Shown piece by piece: positions 1 to 12,479 of a DNA stretch of 64,000 bases. How positions within the stretch are numbered: the first letter of the stretch is position 1; each line of letters begins with the position of its first letter. A model generated the notes under the pieces. It made no database searches. It worked only from the letters and a program-made list of their open reading frames with translations, and was not told the DNA's origin. Origin of the DNA: Rhabdornis inornatus (lineage: Eukaryota > Chordata > Aves > Passeriformes > Rhabdornithidae); the NCBI GenBank assembly GCA_013397075.1, contig VWZS01001987.1, positions 118,302 to 182,301 on the forward strand, read 5' to 3'. The position numbers and the translations under genes were made by a program.

Positions 1-1275
1 AGTTTTCACAACTGTAGCATGACCATTTTTAATTATTTAAAAAATGTTCATGAGTTGAACCAAAAGTCGATGAGTAATTGGCTTTTGTTCTACATGAGAC
101 TGTTCCTGCTTATCTTTGGCTCTTATCCTTGTTATTGGACAGTGTTTAGTTGAAAAAAAAGAGACAAATATGTTTACAGTGTTGGCACTTACAGTTTAGA
201 AACTTTGTTCTGCCTTTGGCCAGCTCAGAGCTGTGGGGGAACAGAAACCAGGCATAAGTGATTTCTGTCTGCAAATTCCAGTGCTTATTCCCATGGCTCA
301 TTAACAAATGTAGCACCAAAATGGAGAACCAGAATTATCTCATTTGAATATCTTGGTGTAAAATATCACTTATTTGCTGCCTTCACAATACTACAAATTC
401 CATTTTATGGAAATCTATTAACATTGGGACTGTTTAATAGCACAAGATAATCTGAAGTCTTGACCAATTGTGTAAGTTAATAATACCACCTCAGGAATTA
501 GCTTGGCTTTTGGAACATGTGCCCCCAAAGAGTACATGCAATTCCACATAATATTTTACAGCTAAACATACATTGTTTATAATGATAAATTGTTGATTTA
601 TGCTTTTGTGGTTGTACAGTTTGTTCCCATGTAACCTGTTTGTGTTTAATATTTTACCAGATTTCTTGTATTTATTCCACATCATTATGCCTGTAATGTG
701 CAGCTTTGTAATTAGGCACTTGCCTACAGAAAAGAAAAAAAAAACAGCCCCACTTTTTTTTTTTCCTTCATAATTAATGACTATAAACTATGTAAAACCA
801 CTAGTACTGGTACATTTTAATACTTGTTCTTTTGTACTGAATTAACCATAGAGGTTGGTTGTGCAATGTTATTTAATGTCGTAATTACTGTAATATCAAC
901 ATATGGGCCCCATCTGCACACTCTTGTGAAGAATAGAAAGTTCATTAAGAAATTGTCACTTTAAAAAATAAAAATTAAAAAAAAAGCTGTGGTAAACTCT
1001 GTAACCCTAAGTTAGAAAGCTGTAAGTGTAGTAAATGTGCCATTCTCTAATGGCTTCTTGACCGAGATGGGCTTTACATACTGTACTGTGATGTAGCTTT
1101 CCTATGTAACAGTTATGTTCGGAAATGGACGTGTATTGTTGCCTTAGAAAAAGGGTGGTGTTTGGAAAGAAAGATCTGTAGCCCCTTTTCTTTTTTTTTA
1201 TCTGATGTTCATTGAACCAAATCTGATGCAAGTCATCTTGATTCACTGGTGCACTCTATTAAAACTTACTTGAAC
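1..1275 (+). other. MARK1: Probable 3' UTR of the upstream gene (MARK1 by synteny)
   Basis: No coding frame is visible. The stretch is AT-rich and has the look of a vertebrate 3' UTR, with many TTTAAT and TGTA-type motifs. There is a canonical AATAAA at 967-972 followed by an A-rich run, and an ATTAAA at 1258-1263 as a possible second polyadenylation signal. The name rests only on gene order: in mammals MARK1, a microtubule-affinity-regulating kinase, lies directly upstream of C1ORF115 on the same strand. No MARK1 codons are in the window, so this is inference. It could equally be ordinary intergenic sequence. Confidence 0.4.
967..972 (+). terminator. Candidate polyadenylation signal AATAAA
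   Basis: A canonical AATAAA is followed by an A-rich tract and then GT-containing sequence. If the left edge is a 3' UTR, cleavage would be near 985-1000. ATTAAA at 1258-1263 is an alternative. It is a single short motif, so support is weak. Confidence 0.35.
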
Positions 1276-3460
1276 AGTTCTCATACTAAAATACTTGTTG
1301 TTTGCCCTTTATAAAAGCACAGCATTACTGCAGGTAGCAAAACAGTTTAAAGGTGCACAGGCTCCATCTTCAGCATGGTGTGAATTCAGGATTAGCATTG
1401 CATGGGTTCAGTGGTCCTGCTCTGTTCAGAAACTGCCAGTGGTTTAGCATTGCTTAGAAATGGATGTCCAGGACCTTTTACAGGAATTCACCAAAAATCA
1501 GTCTGGGGAGGAGAGGGTTTTGTGTCTGCTCAATTTACCCATAAATGTCCATAAATGCTCAATTATTCTTAAAAACACACAACTGGAATGTAACAGTGAT
1601 GCTAATCTAAGGTCATGTATGAACTTGGTCATGAAACAAAACCCTTTGCCTTTTCAGGAGGTTCAGTGGAAAAAATATAGGTCATGCTGTGAGACAGTAG
1701 ATTAAGTACTTAGGAGAGCTTCCTGCTTTACAGTCACTGTTTTTCCATGGCTAACTTTGCCCTAGATTGCCACTGGTTTTCACCACTCCATGTAACTGGA
1801 GATGCAGCAGTGTTCCATAAAACACACAGCTTTTCCAGAGGACAGAGCTGATGAATTTTAGTTCAACTTTCTCATGAAACATGGCACTGCCATGTTTATA
1901 TAATGTTTATATATCGGGGCAGTTTGCAAATGGTGTTCTGTCCAGTGGCTGCCAGCAGTGTGAAACTGCCCTGATTCCTAAACCCTGTGCCCTCCTCCTT
2001 TTGCCTTGCTGGAAGATGAGGTGTGACCCACCTTATACTCTCCATAGCAAGTATACCCAGAGCTTCCTCAAGGCCACAGTCTGAGTGCAAAAGGTGTAGG
2101 TGCACACAAGTGCAGTATTTGGCTTTCCAAATCTGCCCAGCGGGAGTAAGATGGGAAGATCAGAGAAAGCGGTTCTGAAAAAGGTCTCTGGTTTTATTGG
2201 CAAGCTGTCGTCTTAGTCTGGGATCAGTGAGATAGTGCCTACCCAAACTCAGTGCCTATTTCTGGGTGCCCTCAAGAGTTGCCTTGTGCTGGAGTATCAG
2301 TTACTCCTTAGGTAAGCCTGGGATAAGCTGCATTTCAGATCCAAATGTTCCCAACTTCCATGTGAGAAGGGACTGGTGTGGCATTTTATCAGCATGGCTT
2401 TAACTTAATACAAAAAAGTTTTTAAATGCCACATCGTATTTCCCAGCTCCAGGCAGGGGCAGGGATGCCTTAACTCTTCGGAGGCTTCATGAATTCAACT
2501 GTAATTTGTCGGCAGCATCACTGGGGGCTGTTTGAGGTGGGTGGAGGGAGAGCAGTGAGGTTACTGCATGGTTCAGCTGGTCTGGGTTGGGGTTTTTTGC
2601 ATTATTTCTTTCTTTGAGGTATACCAACATTTCCAAAACTAGTGCATCCCTTTTCACACAGTCCAGTTTAAAAGCATTAAAATGTATATGAATCTGAAAA
2701 TACAATAAACAGTCATTCCTGGTCCACTGAATGAATGACACTGCTGGAGAACCAAGTGGGGGTCATTATGCCGTATGGTAATGGATGATGCTAAAATTCC
2801 ATGAGCTGTTTAGACATGAGGTTTTGGTATCTGGTGTCCTACACCTAAGGGTACCTTGGACATAGTCATATCAGAACGTGTGATTCCCTGGCCACCATGC
2901 AAGTGGAGGCACTAAATCTCAGCTGGGAGATGTATTCTGTGAGGTTTTTGATAGTTGAATTCTGAAAAAGGAAGTAAACTTGTGAGGTACAAACCAAGTC
3001 TGTGGGGAAAGACCTGCCTCTCATGGGAAAATGGGAAAAATTACCTACCTTAGAGCTGCTCCTTTATGGGATAGAGCACTTCTGTAGTGACAGTCCTGAG
3101 ATTTAGCTCACACCTTCCACCCGTCAGGGACATGGCCCCCCTGTTCTTTACACAGCTTTCTGGAGCTGTGAAGGTGGTGAATCACCGTCCTGGGGCAGAT
3201 AAGAATGTGACATGCAGGATTTACTTTCCAAATGTTCTGCACACATCTTGGGGAGATGCAGGTTCGAGGCTTTGTTCGTTTGCTCCTTTTCCAGGGTAAA
3301 GGATTACTCTGTCCCCGTGTTGCATATGCTAAGCATTCATATGCATATCAAATGTTGATGATAAATACACCAACTGGTTTAATGAATTGTACCTATCCTC
3401 CCTGTACAATTTTGCGTTTCTTGGTGTACCCCAGTTGAGGAACACTGCTTAGGAGAGGCA
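1276..3460. other. Intergenic stretch, no gene seen
   Basis: I see no splice-bounded coding segment, RNA gene or recognisable transposon here. The longest open frames are under 90 codons and unrelated to known proteins. The only local structure noticed is a cluster of ATATGCAT-like words near 3330-3355, an imperfect inverted repeat that resembles POU/octamer half-sites. Confidence 0.5.
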
Positions 3461-3469
3461 TCTGTTACT

Positions 3470-4580
3470 GCAGCACCCCAGCCGCGGAGGTGGGGCTATC
3501 ACAGGCTACCCCAGCATCTGGGCAAAAGCCACTGAGAAACTTCGCCGCTTTCCACTTGGCCAGGAGTGGCCGAACGCAGCCCAGGACGCAGAATAGGCTG
3601 CTCACCCATAGCTTTAGTAGGAACACCTATAGCAGAGGGATGTCCAAGGAGCTTGGCCTTTTTCGCTGACGGGCAAAGAGAGTGACCTCCCGGAGCGGTG
3701 CTGCCGTGGGCCGGGGCAGTGCGTGCGATGCCACGGAAGGATCTTCCGAGGCTCTGGCGGCGCCGAGACCGGAGCAGCCCAGGGGCGGTGCGGGGCTGTG
3801 CCGCCCCGTCAGCGCTCACCTGTCCCCGCTGAGCCGACCCGCTCCAATCCCGGGCTCCCGCACCAGAGCGGCGGCGGGGCCAGAGTCCGGAGCCGGGGGC
3901 ACCGCCAGCCCCGGGCCGGGGCGCCTCTTCCCGGAGCCGTCCCGCCCCGGGGAGGGGGCAGCGGCCGCCTCCGGCCACACCTGTGGCGCAGCGGCGGAGG
4001 AAGCGCCCGAGGTCTGCGCCGGGCGGCACCATGACGGTGGGTGCGCGGCTGGGCGCCAAGGTGAGGGGCAGGTTCTCCCGCCGCGGGCCCGGCGACGACC
4101 AGGTCTTCATCCTGCCCGGCGAGGAGGAGGAGGCGGCGGCGGGCAGCGCGGGGGCCCCGCGGCCGGTGGTGCTGCAGCCGGAGGAGGAGGAGGGCGCCGG
4201 GGGCAGGAAGGTGCGCTTCGCCGTCCTGCCCGGCCCCTACGAGCCGCTGCGCCCGCCGCGGACCCCCGGCAAGCGGACCTATGGCAAGCGCCTGAAGAAG
4301 TACGGAAAGGTGAGGGCACAGCGCGGCCGGAGCGGGAACCCTCGACACCGGGACCCTCGGAATGGGGTCTGCGGTGCCGGGAGGGCAGCGGGGCCTCGGC
4401 CCCGACAGTTCCGAGGGGTTCTTGGAATGCCTCTTATCCCCCAGGAATTTCAGAAGCAGCGCCCGGCTCCGAGGTGGGATCGGGGCTTGCTCCGGACCTG
4501 CCCGGGAAGGAGCCGGTGCTGCTGGGGGAGGCTGGACACGGACCCTCGCCTGGATCAAAGAGCATAAAATCTGTCTATTC
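3470..4580 (+). promoter_or_regulatory. C1ORF115: CpG island and promoter of C1ORF115
   Basis: Sequence changes abruptly from AT-rich to very GC-rich with dense CpG. CCGCCCC/GGGGCGG-type Sp1 boxes lie near 3785-3810 and 3935-3960. No TATA box stands out, as expected for a broad CpG promoter. The island covers the 5' UTR, coding exon 1 and the start of the intron. Several long open frames occur on both strands here, but they are by-products of high GC. Confidence 0.75.
4031..4309 (+). CDS. C1ORF115: C1ORF115 coding exon 1
   Basis: Ninety-three whole codons from the ATG to ...KKYGK, followed by the donor GTGAGG at 4310. Composition is about 75-80% GC by eye, with GAG/GGC-rich codons in the acidic stretch. 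Confidence 0.92.
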
Positions 4581-6780
4581 AGAGTGAAAATGACACTAAG
4601 CTGATCCATGTGACGGGTGCTTTGCCTCGCTTGGTTCTGTGTTTTCCTAGGCGTCATAATTTTAAAACTATTGTTTAAAACTTCTAGTTAATTGGCCTGC
4701 ATTTTTTCCCTTCCATTGAAGTGCCCGAAATAAACGGTAAACAGCCCTGCAGGACATTCTTTGGCCAAGGTGACCCTTAGAAATCACTGCTCTGAGTTAC
4801 AGGGAAAAAAATGCAGCTTGTTCTTCATCTGTAATGACAGTTTTGGATCAAAATTGTTCTTTTGCTTTCCTGTGTGGGAAGTCACAAGTCCTACAGGCCG
4901 GTGGTTTGATTTTCCTCCCACCGGAAGATGGGTGCCTTTGGTTACAAAGCTGCCATGTAGAAGAATTCTATTGTTTTTCTCTTGTTCTTGTCAATTAAGT
5001 ACATGTCAGGTATGTCTTGGATGTTTGTAGCAAAAAATAGTTCTGTGTTAGCAGGACAAACCTGTCTGTTGTCAAGAATCCTTTCCTGCTGCTGAGATTA
5101 CAGATGTCAGCATGAGACATGACTTTCTACTGCATTCTATTAGAAAATCATGATTTTGCTAAAGATATGCTTGCTATGTCTGACATGCAGAAAATGCCAT
5201 TAGCTTGGCAAAGTTACTTTTGAAATAGAATTTACAGATGTCAGCACTGTCAGGAGCCGCCTCTCAAATCCTACAGTTTCATAAAGAAATGACAAGAATA
5301 TTTCATTCTTTCATGATGAGTTTGGTTCTTTGAGTTTCCAGCACTGTGTTTTCCAGGTCCCATGCTGTAGGAAGGTGTCTCAAGCCTGCAGGCCTGATCT
5401 GTAAGGTGCAGTTTTGTGAGAATGGTTGTAGCAGGTCATCACTTTGCTGGTGGTGCTGTTGGTCTAAAGGTGTTTTTAATGGTGTTTAGAGCACAGGCAA
5501 GTTCTTGGGCACTATGTATTCCCTTCTGTGTTGGTCAGATGACATTCCCACGGGGAAGGGTTGCCAGTTTGGCTCTGGCCTAAAGAACAACTCATGAAAG
5601 AACAGGTGAGGTGTGGGTAGGTGAGTGAAGGGCAGGAATGGGGGAAGAAGACTCCAGTGTGCCATAGTGAGGGCAGGGGCAGATGTGGGAAGGGAAGGCC
5701 CTGCATCTCCTCCTCCAGCCTCAGGATCTGCCCCCAGGCTTGAGCTGCCTTTTTATTTTGCCATCTTAACTCCTTTTGAGTAAGTTTCCATAGGAGTAAA
5801 ACCATCAAAGTTCAACTGTGTGGTAGCATCGTGACAGTTGAAGGTTTTTATGTGCCAGAACCTCTGTAATCCAGCTTTAAGAATCATAAGAATATAATAG
5901 ATATTGACTGGATTTCACTGATTTAAAAGTATTTGCTCAGATTCAGTGTTTTCCATGTTACAAGAGGTTATTTTAATTTAGTCCCACACAACCATAAAGA
6001 GTTACTAACAATTAATTCTGATACTCCTCCAAATCTGACCACATTGTATTAATTCCCCAGTCATGAGCAGCCACATGAGCAGAAACTACTATCAAAAATG
6101 AAATTGAAATTAAATTAAGATTTTCAGTTAAATAATTCATGGCAAGTTTATCTCTAGTGCAGTACATAAATGAGTTCCTGAATATGTACTGATGTGGATC
6201 AAAACTTTTTCATTTTGACCAAAAAAAATCTTATTTTGACAAAAAGCAATGAAATTTCCATAAAAGTATTCTCAGTGATTACTGCCTTCTTGTTCAGCTC
6301 CAGTTTTAGCACCTTATGAACTTCTAGGAATTACTAATATAGATAACATATGTAATGTGGGAATTATGTACTTCCACAAACTAGGATGAATTTAAACTAA
6401 TTTTATTCTTGAATAGAATCACGTGTAAAAGCCTGGCTTCCTGTGGAGGCTGCATCCGTTCAGTTTAACTATACCCTGTGGGTGTGTATGCCTATATAAA
6501 AATAGATGGTAAAATGTTTTTCCACTCTCCAGCCCTTTTTAGCTGTGGGAGAATTTCATTTTCTGAGGCCGTGACATTGGCTGTCGGAATGATTTTACGT
6601 GAAGGTATTTTCTATCACCTTATCTTTTTTTTTATCCCTTTTTCTTATCTCTCTCTCTAGAATGTCGGGAAGGTTCTGCAGAAGGGTTGTCACTACTTGG
6701 TGGTCGGCCTGCAAGGATTAGCAGCAGCCTATTCTGCTCCCTTCGGAGTGTCAGCACATGTGGCGTCCTTCGTCCGCTAA
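4031..6780 (+). CDS. C1ORF115: C1ORF115 (RDD1, required for drug-induced death 1)-like protein
   Basis: The two coding exons, 4031-4309 and 6661-6780, join in phase 0 to give 132 residues plus a TAA stop; the human protein is about 142. The start ATG has a strong context (CACCATGA). The N-terminus MTVGARL matches the mammalian protein. It is followed by an acidic Glu/Ala/Gly-rich low-complexity part (about residues 20-60), a conserved block KVRFAVLPGPYEPL (about 63-76), and a basic KRTYGKRLKKYGK segment just before the splice. Exon 2 gives NVGKVLQKGCHYLVVGLQG and a small-residue hydrophobic stretch ending ASFVR, probably a membrane-associated segment. From literature knowledge, human C1ORF115 affects drug sensitivity through the exporter ABCB1; the molecular activity is unclear. 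The first 93 residues are less conserved than the 39 from exon 2. Identity is certain from both exons and from the neighbouring MTARC gene. Confidence 0.93.
4310..6660 (+). other. C1ORF115: C1ORF115 intron 1
   Basis: A GT-AG intron of about 2.35 kb, bounded by GTGAGG at 4310 and a pyrimidine-rich CTCTCTCTAG acceptor ending at 6660. The first 250 bases continue the CpG island. The rest is AT-rich with no gene or clear repeat. Confidence 0.85.
6661..6780 (+). CDS. C1ORF115: C1ORF115 coding exon 2
   Basis: Thirty-nine codons plus TAA, starting with AAT after the acceptor. It carries the most conserved part of the family: GLQGLAAAYSAPFGV, then ASFVR at the C-terminus. The small and hydrophobic residues suggest membrane association. 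Confidence 0.93.
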   Translation, partial: NVGKVLQKGCHYLVVGLQGLAAAYSAPFGVSAHVASFVR

Positions 6781-8180
6781 CGCAGCTCCCTGTGCCCCAC
6801 GGGAGAGGACATGAGGCCATTGCTGCTTTCTCAGGATTAAATTTGAGACCTGGATCTGAAAAATCTCCTGGACCAACAGCCCTGAGCCCCTGTGCCAGGC
6901 CCTTTCCAATTCTGAGTTCTCTTCTCTGAAAAAAATTCCAGTGCTTTGTAAAATCAGATTGGGTCAAAGAAGCACAAGGATGAGAAAATAATCTTTGATT
7001 AATTGAAGTCGGTTTTTGGGCATGAGTTGGTTTTCCAGAGCTTTGTTCTGTGTGGAAGGGAGCCAAGGATGGATGGAAAAGCAAGTTGATGAGGGAGAGA
7101 GAAATGAAGGAAAACAGAGGATGGGAGAGCAGCTGGGGAGGTGGAGATGAGTTTGGGTAGTGAGGGGAATTGTCAAAGCAGTGGAGGAAGCAGATAACAG
7201 AGGATTAGGAAAAGATAGTCTTTGGTTTTCTGAGATTCTGAGTTTGGTGGTGTTTCTTTACCTGATAGGGTTAAGATTATGAGTGTAACTTAAAAATATA
7301 CTTGGACATAAATGGAATGTGGCCTGAGACATGGAGAGCTTTGCTGCATCATGGTCATTCATTTCAAACACTGGACATAATGAGCCTTTAAATAATAATG
7401 AGAAAGATGTAAAAATCCAGAAAGAAAATGAGGTGTGTGTTTGTGATTTTGGGGCATTGAAGGCTTACTATGATTAACATTTTGAACTTTTCCTCTGCAG
7501 CTATGAAATCTGTATACATTTTTTTACTTAGAATGGATATACCTGATTCTGGAAGCTGGGGCATTTTATGCCTAATTATGTGGTGTTCACCAGGGGAAAA
7601 ACAATTGATTGCCAGCTGCATCTGAGAAAAAAAATATACATGCAGCTTTTGGTATAAGAAAGTACAAATACGACCTATGAGAACTGGGCCAAATAACCTG
7701 CCAGCTCCATCTTCATTTCTGCACCTGGGAGCTGTAAGCAGAGAATGTCAATATGAGATGGCTCAGCTCAGAGGTGCAGATGCAGCAGCTTCCATGTCAC
7801 ACCTCCAGGGACATAAATCATATATTGATGACACAAGAACAAGGTCGTTTATGGGCCTTAAAAATTTTGTGGGGTTTGTTTGTTTGTTTCTGTCAGTCTT
7901 TTGTGGTAGTGGTAAATGACTTCCCTGCTAGCACTTTCTCTGTATTATATACCCATCTAGTTTTGATGGTGTTTTTGTAATCAAGGAGTTGACTTAACAG
8001 GAAAAAAATGCCGTTCACTTGCTTTCTTTGCCTTTTCTGAACAAAGGAGTTTGTATGTCTTGGCAAACCACACTGTATTTTCTTTTAAATGTAGCAAATG
8101 AATCAGATGGGGGGGTGGGGCGGGGTGTTATGCTCTTTTCTAACTGGACTGTAAATAAAAGCCACGAGATCCACCTCTGT
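6781..8180 (+). other. C1ORF115: C1ORF115 3' UTR (extent inferred)
   Basis: About 1.4 kb without coding features runs from the TAA to the AATAAA at 8154-8159, the first canonical polyadenylation signal I noticed downstream. It contains purine-rich stretches (7075-7210) and a G-run at 8108-8125. The exact 3' end is inferred; an earlier non-canonical site is possible. Confidence 0.5.
8154..8159 (+). terminator. C1ORF115: Polyadenylation signal AATAAA, probable end of C1ORF115
   Basis: AATAAA within TGTAAATAAAAG, followed about 20 bases later by a short U-rich element (CTGTTTTTAC). This is a standard arrangement for cleavage near 8170-8180. A G-rich patch lies about 35 bases upstream. Confidence 0.5.
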
Positions 8181-8185
8181 TTTTA

Positions 8186-10790
8186 CCTACACACGTAAGT
8201 AAGCACAAAAAGGAGGAGTTTCTCAGCAGCAGCCCAGCCAGCTAGGGGAAGCTGCAGTGTAAACTTCCCTGCGTTGTTTTGCCTGTGGCCTCAGTGCCCT
8301 GGTAGGACATGACTGTAGCCTAGACTGGGTGGAAATGCTCAGGAACAGCAAGGTGTGGAGATGAGGCTGCAGAGGATCTAAGGTAGCAAAAGCTGGGGTA
8401 GGAATAGCCACAAAGGGATTTTGCTCATTGATTTAGGTGTTTCTCTTCAGTTGTTTCTCTTGAGCTTTTTTTGTGGGGACAGACCTGTCCTTCTTATCTG
8501 CCCCACCAGCATGCTGTAGGGCTGTTGATAATGCAGTGAGAACAGGGCTGTCCTAACACCCACATGCCACACCAGCCTGTGGAGTTTGGGATTAACTTCA
8601 GATTTGGTTTCACCACTCCATGTTTCACAGTGTTCTTACAGCATAAATCATTAGATCCTTTTTTCAAATTTCAAATTACTAAAGCCAAATGGAGAGGTGT
8701 CTCCATCTTTCTGTGTGAAGTGAGTGTCCCATCTATTTGTTTGTGTGTCCCCTGACCAATAAGGCTGTTCCCTCATTGCAACACACAGGGTCCAGCCCAT
8801 TCTGACCTTCCACAACGGTAAACATAAACCTTAGCTCCTGAACTTCTCAGCACAGTGGACTTTGGCCTGCTGACATCCAGCCTCTGCTCACCTGGTGCAA
8901 CTTTAAGGGAATAACCTGGTTGCTATCCATACAGAACCTGAATGAGATGTACATGGTGCTTCTATGTGAGCCTGAGAAAAGAAGAGCCTCAGGCATATTG
9001 GTGAGTCAGCTTTGGCTGGTTTCTAAAATAGACCAAAAACAAAGAAAGAAGAGAAAGAAAAGTAACCTGAGCTATTGCAATAAACCAGCTAATGATTCAT
9101 TTTCCTCCCTCAGAATGAACTAATGGTTCTCACTGAGGTTACCAATTAGTGCTGCTTATCAGTTCTCCTCAAGCAGTGATTCACTCAGCTCCTGAAGAGA
9201 ATTTGTGAGGCCAAGCCTTGGCCTGAGGGTTTGCTACTCTCTTCATTAGCCCAGCTCAGGAAGCAGTGTCTAGAAGATCTGAATCCAGAGGGTGAGGTTC
9301 ATTTTTCAGCTGGGTGGATGGCAGAGGGCTGTACTTCCTGTCAGTCATGGCAGCATCTCTGCTGGGCCAGGTCTGGCTTAGCTATGATGCAAACAGGTAG
9401 AACGGGGCAGCTCTGCAGCTCTGCTGCTAAACGTTGTCTCGCTGACATAAGAGATGAGGAAATGTTCCTTGAGCACCTCAGCATGGCTGGCAGGCCACCT
9501 GCTCAGCCAACAAAATGGGCGGCTCCATCTGAAGCAGAGCTACTGTGCTGGAAATCTGCGTGTGAGATTGAGGGAGAGCAAGACGTTGGTGATGGGGATG
9601 AGGCTGGGATTAGTGAGGAGCCTGGGACTGGTGAGGAGCCTGGGTTCCCATCCCTGGCAGGTGCCAAGCCATGAGGGCAGTCTGGGACTGAATCTTTGCT
9701 TCTGCACAGGGGTTATGTTGGCATAACAACCTTGGCAAGGTTGTCCTTGGAGAAGCCACCCCAGCAGGGACAGCTCTCAACCCACAGGTGCACACAGGCT
9801 CTTTTATTAAAATAGGCTTGTCTGCAGCTGAACTACTGGTGCCTCTGAGGAACACAACAGATGTTTGATTCGCTCATAAACAATGTGGGATGCGGTGGAT
9901 ACCATGGTGGGTACATGGGGAAGATTTGATTTGATGTTTGAGCTGGACAAAATATGGTCCTCCCTTCAGCCCCTTGCATGAAACCTCTAGCCATTGCTTC
10001 ACTTGCCAGGTTTTGTCTTCAGTGGTGTGCTACTGTCCTATATGGTTCCCTTCAGATTTCCATGCACCTTTCACTGTGCTTTATAACAAATGGCAGGACA
10101 AATAGGTTCAGGAAGCTGAATACATGCGAGACTGTCAAGAAGTAGGTAGTCAACTTGTCCATGCTTCTCTCAGCAACAAACTCCACTAACCAGACAGACT
10201 GGCAAGTCACTTTTACTTTAAATTCCTGGTGACTGCTCAATGAGTCACAGAGCAGAATAAAGCATATTTCTGCTGGTTTTGCCAGAGTATTTAATTACTC
10301 CTCTGGCTTATGGTAGGCTCTGAGGAAATGGCAGAGGACTCACAGCTATTGTCCTTTGTCCTGCAACATTAGCAGCAAGGAAGCACACTTGCACAGCTTG
10401 CTCTGGAAGTGCAGTGACACTTTGGCACTTTGAGATCTTTGCCACTCCCAGGTCACGGATCACTTCAGGGATGAATGTCCTTTCTGAACTCTGCCTGTCT
10501 GTAAGATTGGGACAGGGGCCTGTTTTGCGTTGGGGTGCAGTAGAACCAGTTGTCTCTTTTTCTGTATCCCAAGTCCCTTATTACTGAACACTGGCCTCTT
10601 CTGAGACAAAACTGATCCTAAAATATGCACAGACTTGCTGCAGTTACCTGTACAGAGTGTGCTTTGGAAATCCTTTTTTTCTTCAAGGAAGAGTAGAGAG
10701 CCTAAAGAACTTGCAGATTAATGGAAATAATTAAATTAAGAAAAAGTAAAGGAATAAAATTCTTCCCTTCCTTCTCCTTTGAGGAAATAG
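8186..10790. other. Intergenic stretch, no gene seen
   Basis: I see no conserved coding exon or clear transposon. An open frame at 9231-9674 (147 codons) is not recognised and lacks splice or promoter support. A short tandem duplication of GAGGAGCCTGGGACTGGT-like units lies at about 9603-9645. Confidence 0.45.
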
Positions 10791-10879
10791 TATTAGGCTG
10801 CCAGGCCTGTTTTGGGTTGAAGTCTAGACTGGGCTCAGAGAGGGTGGTGCACTTTCCTGAATCCTGCAATGTGCATGAG

Positions 10880-11110
10880 GAGAGATGCAGGGCTCTGGAC
10901 TTGTTCAGCTGGAGGAGGGAAGACTTAGGAGAAACTTGACAATACATCAGAAAGGGTTTCCAACAAGATGGAGCCAGGGTCTTTACTGAAGTCTGCAGCC
11001 AGACAGCAAGAGGTCACAGTAGTAAGTCCAAACTTGGGAGTTTTCAGCCAGAAACAAGCCAGGGAAAGCAGTAATATGATCATTAAGCATGAGAAGAGGT
11101 TACTTCAGGA
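10880..11110 (+). repeat. Degraded CR1 LINE fragment
   Basis: The wording follows the 3' part of avian CR1: CTGGACTTGTTCAGCTGGAG, then CAATACATCAGAAAGGGT, then GATGGAGCCAGGGTCTTTAC, then CAGACAGCAAGAGGTCACAG. It is in the sense orientation, 5'-truncated and lacks the 3' tail. Divergence is substantial, so it is an old copy. Borders are approximate. Confidence 0.6.
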
Positions 11111-12475
11111 GGCTGAAGTCTGTCTGTGGAGTGTCTCAAGGCACGACTGTGGGAAAGCAACAAAGTGGGAAGCAACTCAGTGCGAATGCAGTGTTTACCC
11201 TGCTGTGAGCAGGAGGCTGGAGGAGAGACTTCCTGGGCTTCTTCCAGTCTGGATGAGGCTGTGAATGGGATCCTGCCACGGTAAGCAGAAAGCTTTTAAT
11301 TTACCTGCTGTATGGAAATGTAGAAGACTGAGCTCCTCACCCTTGCTGGAAGCAGTGGCACAAAGAATAAAGCTTTGCTCCTGGTAACAAGGAGTGACTG
11401 GAGAGGGTGGCAGCGCTGCCTGAGGAGCAGCTCGGCTCCCACCACTGCTTCCACTTCCCTGCGCTCCGCTGGCTGAAAGGCGATTGTCGTTTACTGCCAT
11501 CTCCTGGGAAAAAAACTCTCAGATTGCCAGCTTCGTCAGCCTGCCCCGTTGTTCTGCCTCATCTCCTGCAGGGATTTCCTGCCTTCCCCTAGGCTGGCCT
11601 CCCTGTTTTTCCAGATTCATCCTCAGGATGTGGGGTCTCAGCAGTGTAATGTGCATCTCTGTATACTGGTGTTTCCTACCCAGTGGAATCCTGAGCCTCC
11701 TCTGTCCAAGTGTTTCAAATGTAAAGCCAAAGGAACATTGTTCTTATGTCGGGTTTTTTTCCTTCAACACCTAAAAATGCATTGCACTTCGCCCTGATGT
11801 TCTTGCTGTGCCTCAAAAACACTCCTTAAGGAAGATTCACTGGAGGTGAGGGGATGAACCACAGCCACTTCTTGTTTCTAAAGCTCACCTTTTGCTGGAG
11901 AGATGACAGCTGCCTATGAGAGGATGTATAATTTTGAACTGGAGGTTGGCAGACTGGAATGACGCCCCCCCAGGAGTGCCTTGGATCCCAGCTCCAGCAA
12001 ACCACACATACTTGCCTCCTCCTGCTTTCTGTATTCCCCTGTTTCTGCTGCCCGAAAAGGAATCTTGACTTCTTCCTTTCCTGGGACACTGAACTAGCAT
12101 CAGATTGTTTTTTCAGCTGTGCCTGAATTAGGGTGGGGACTTTCCTGTCCTTGGTGAATCCCATCCTGCCTCATGATGGCTGATAAACCGGAGCTGCAGA
12201 AGTGTTAATGTTCGCACTGCAGAACAAATACCCTGTTCCCCCCTACAAAACCTCTCCTTTGGTCCTCACCTTCTCTCCCAGGTGACACACAGCTCTACCT
12301 TGACTCTTTAGACTCCTGAAGCTGCCGATGGATGTTATATTCACATGGAAAATAGCATTTACAGAACACTGGGAGAACCAATAATGTCAACAGCCTCTGT
12401 TAGTTAATTCTGGGCCAAACATTTGCCTGGACCAACCATTTCTGTGTTGTCCTGGTGCATTTAGAGAGACTGAAG
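11110..12475. other. Intergenic stretch, no gene seen
   Basis: No splice-supported coding segment or repeat is recognised. The open frames of about 100 codons at 11195-11500 and 11826-12164 on the minus strand match no family I know. Confidence 0.4.
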
Positions 12476-12479
12476 TTTA

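Noticed and set aside
3499..4110. 203-codon minus-strand frame and the 301-codon plus frame overlapping C1ORF115 exon 1
   Set aside because: Both are GC-driven shadows of the C1ORF115 promoter and exon. The real frame is fixed by the family match and the phase-0 splice to exon 2.
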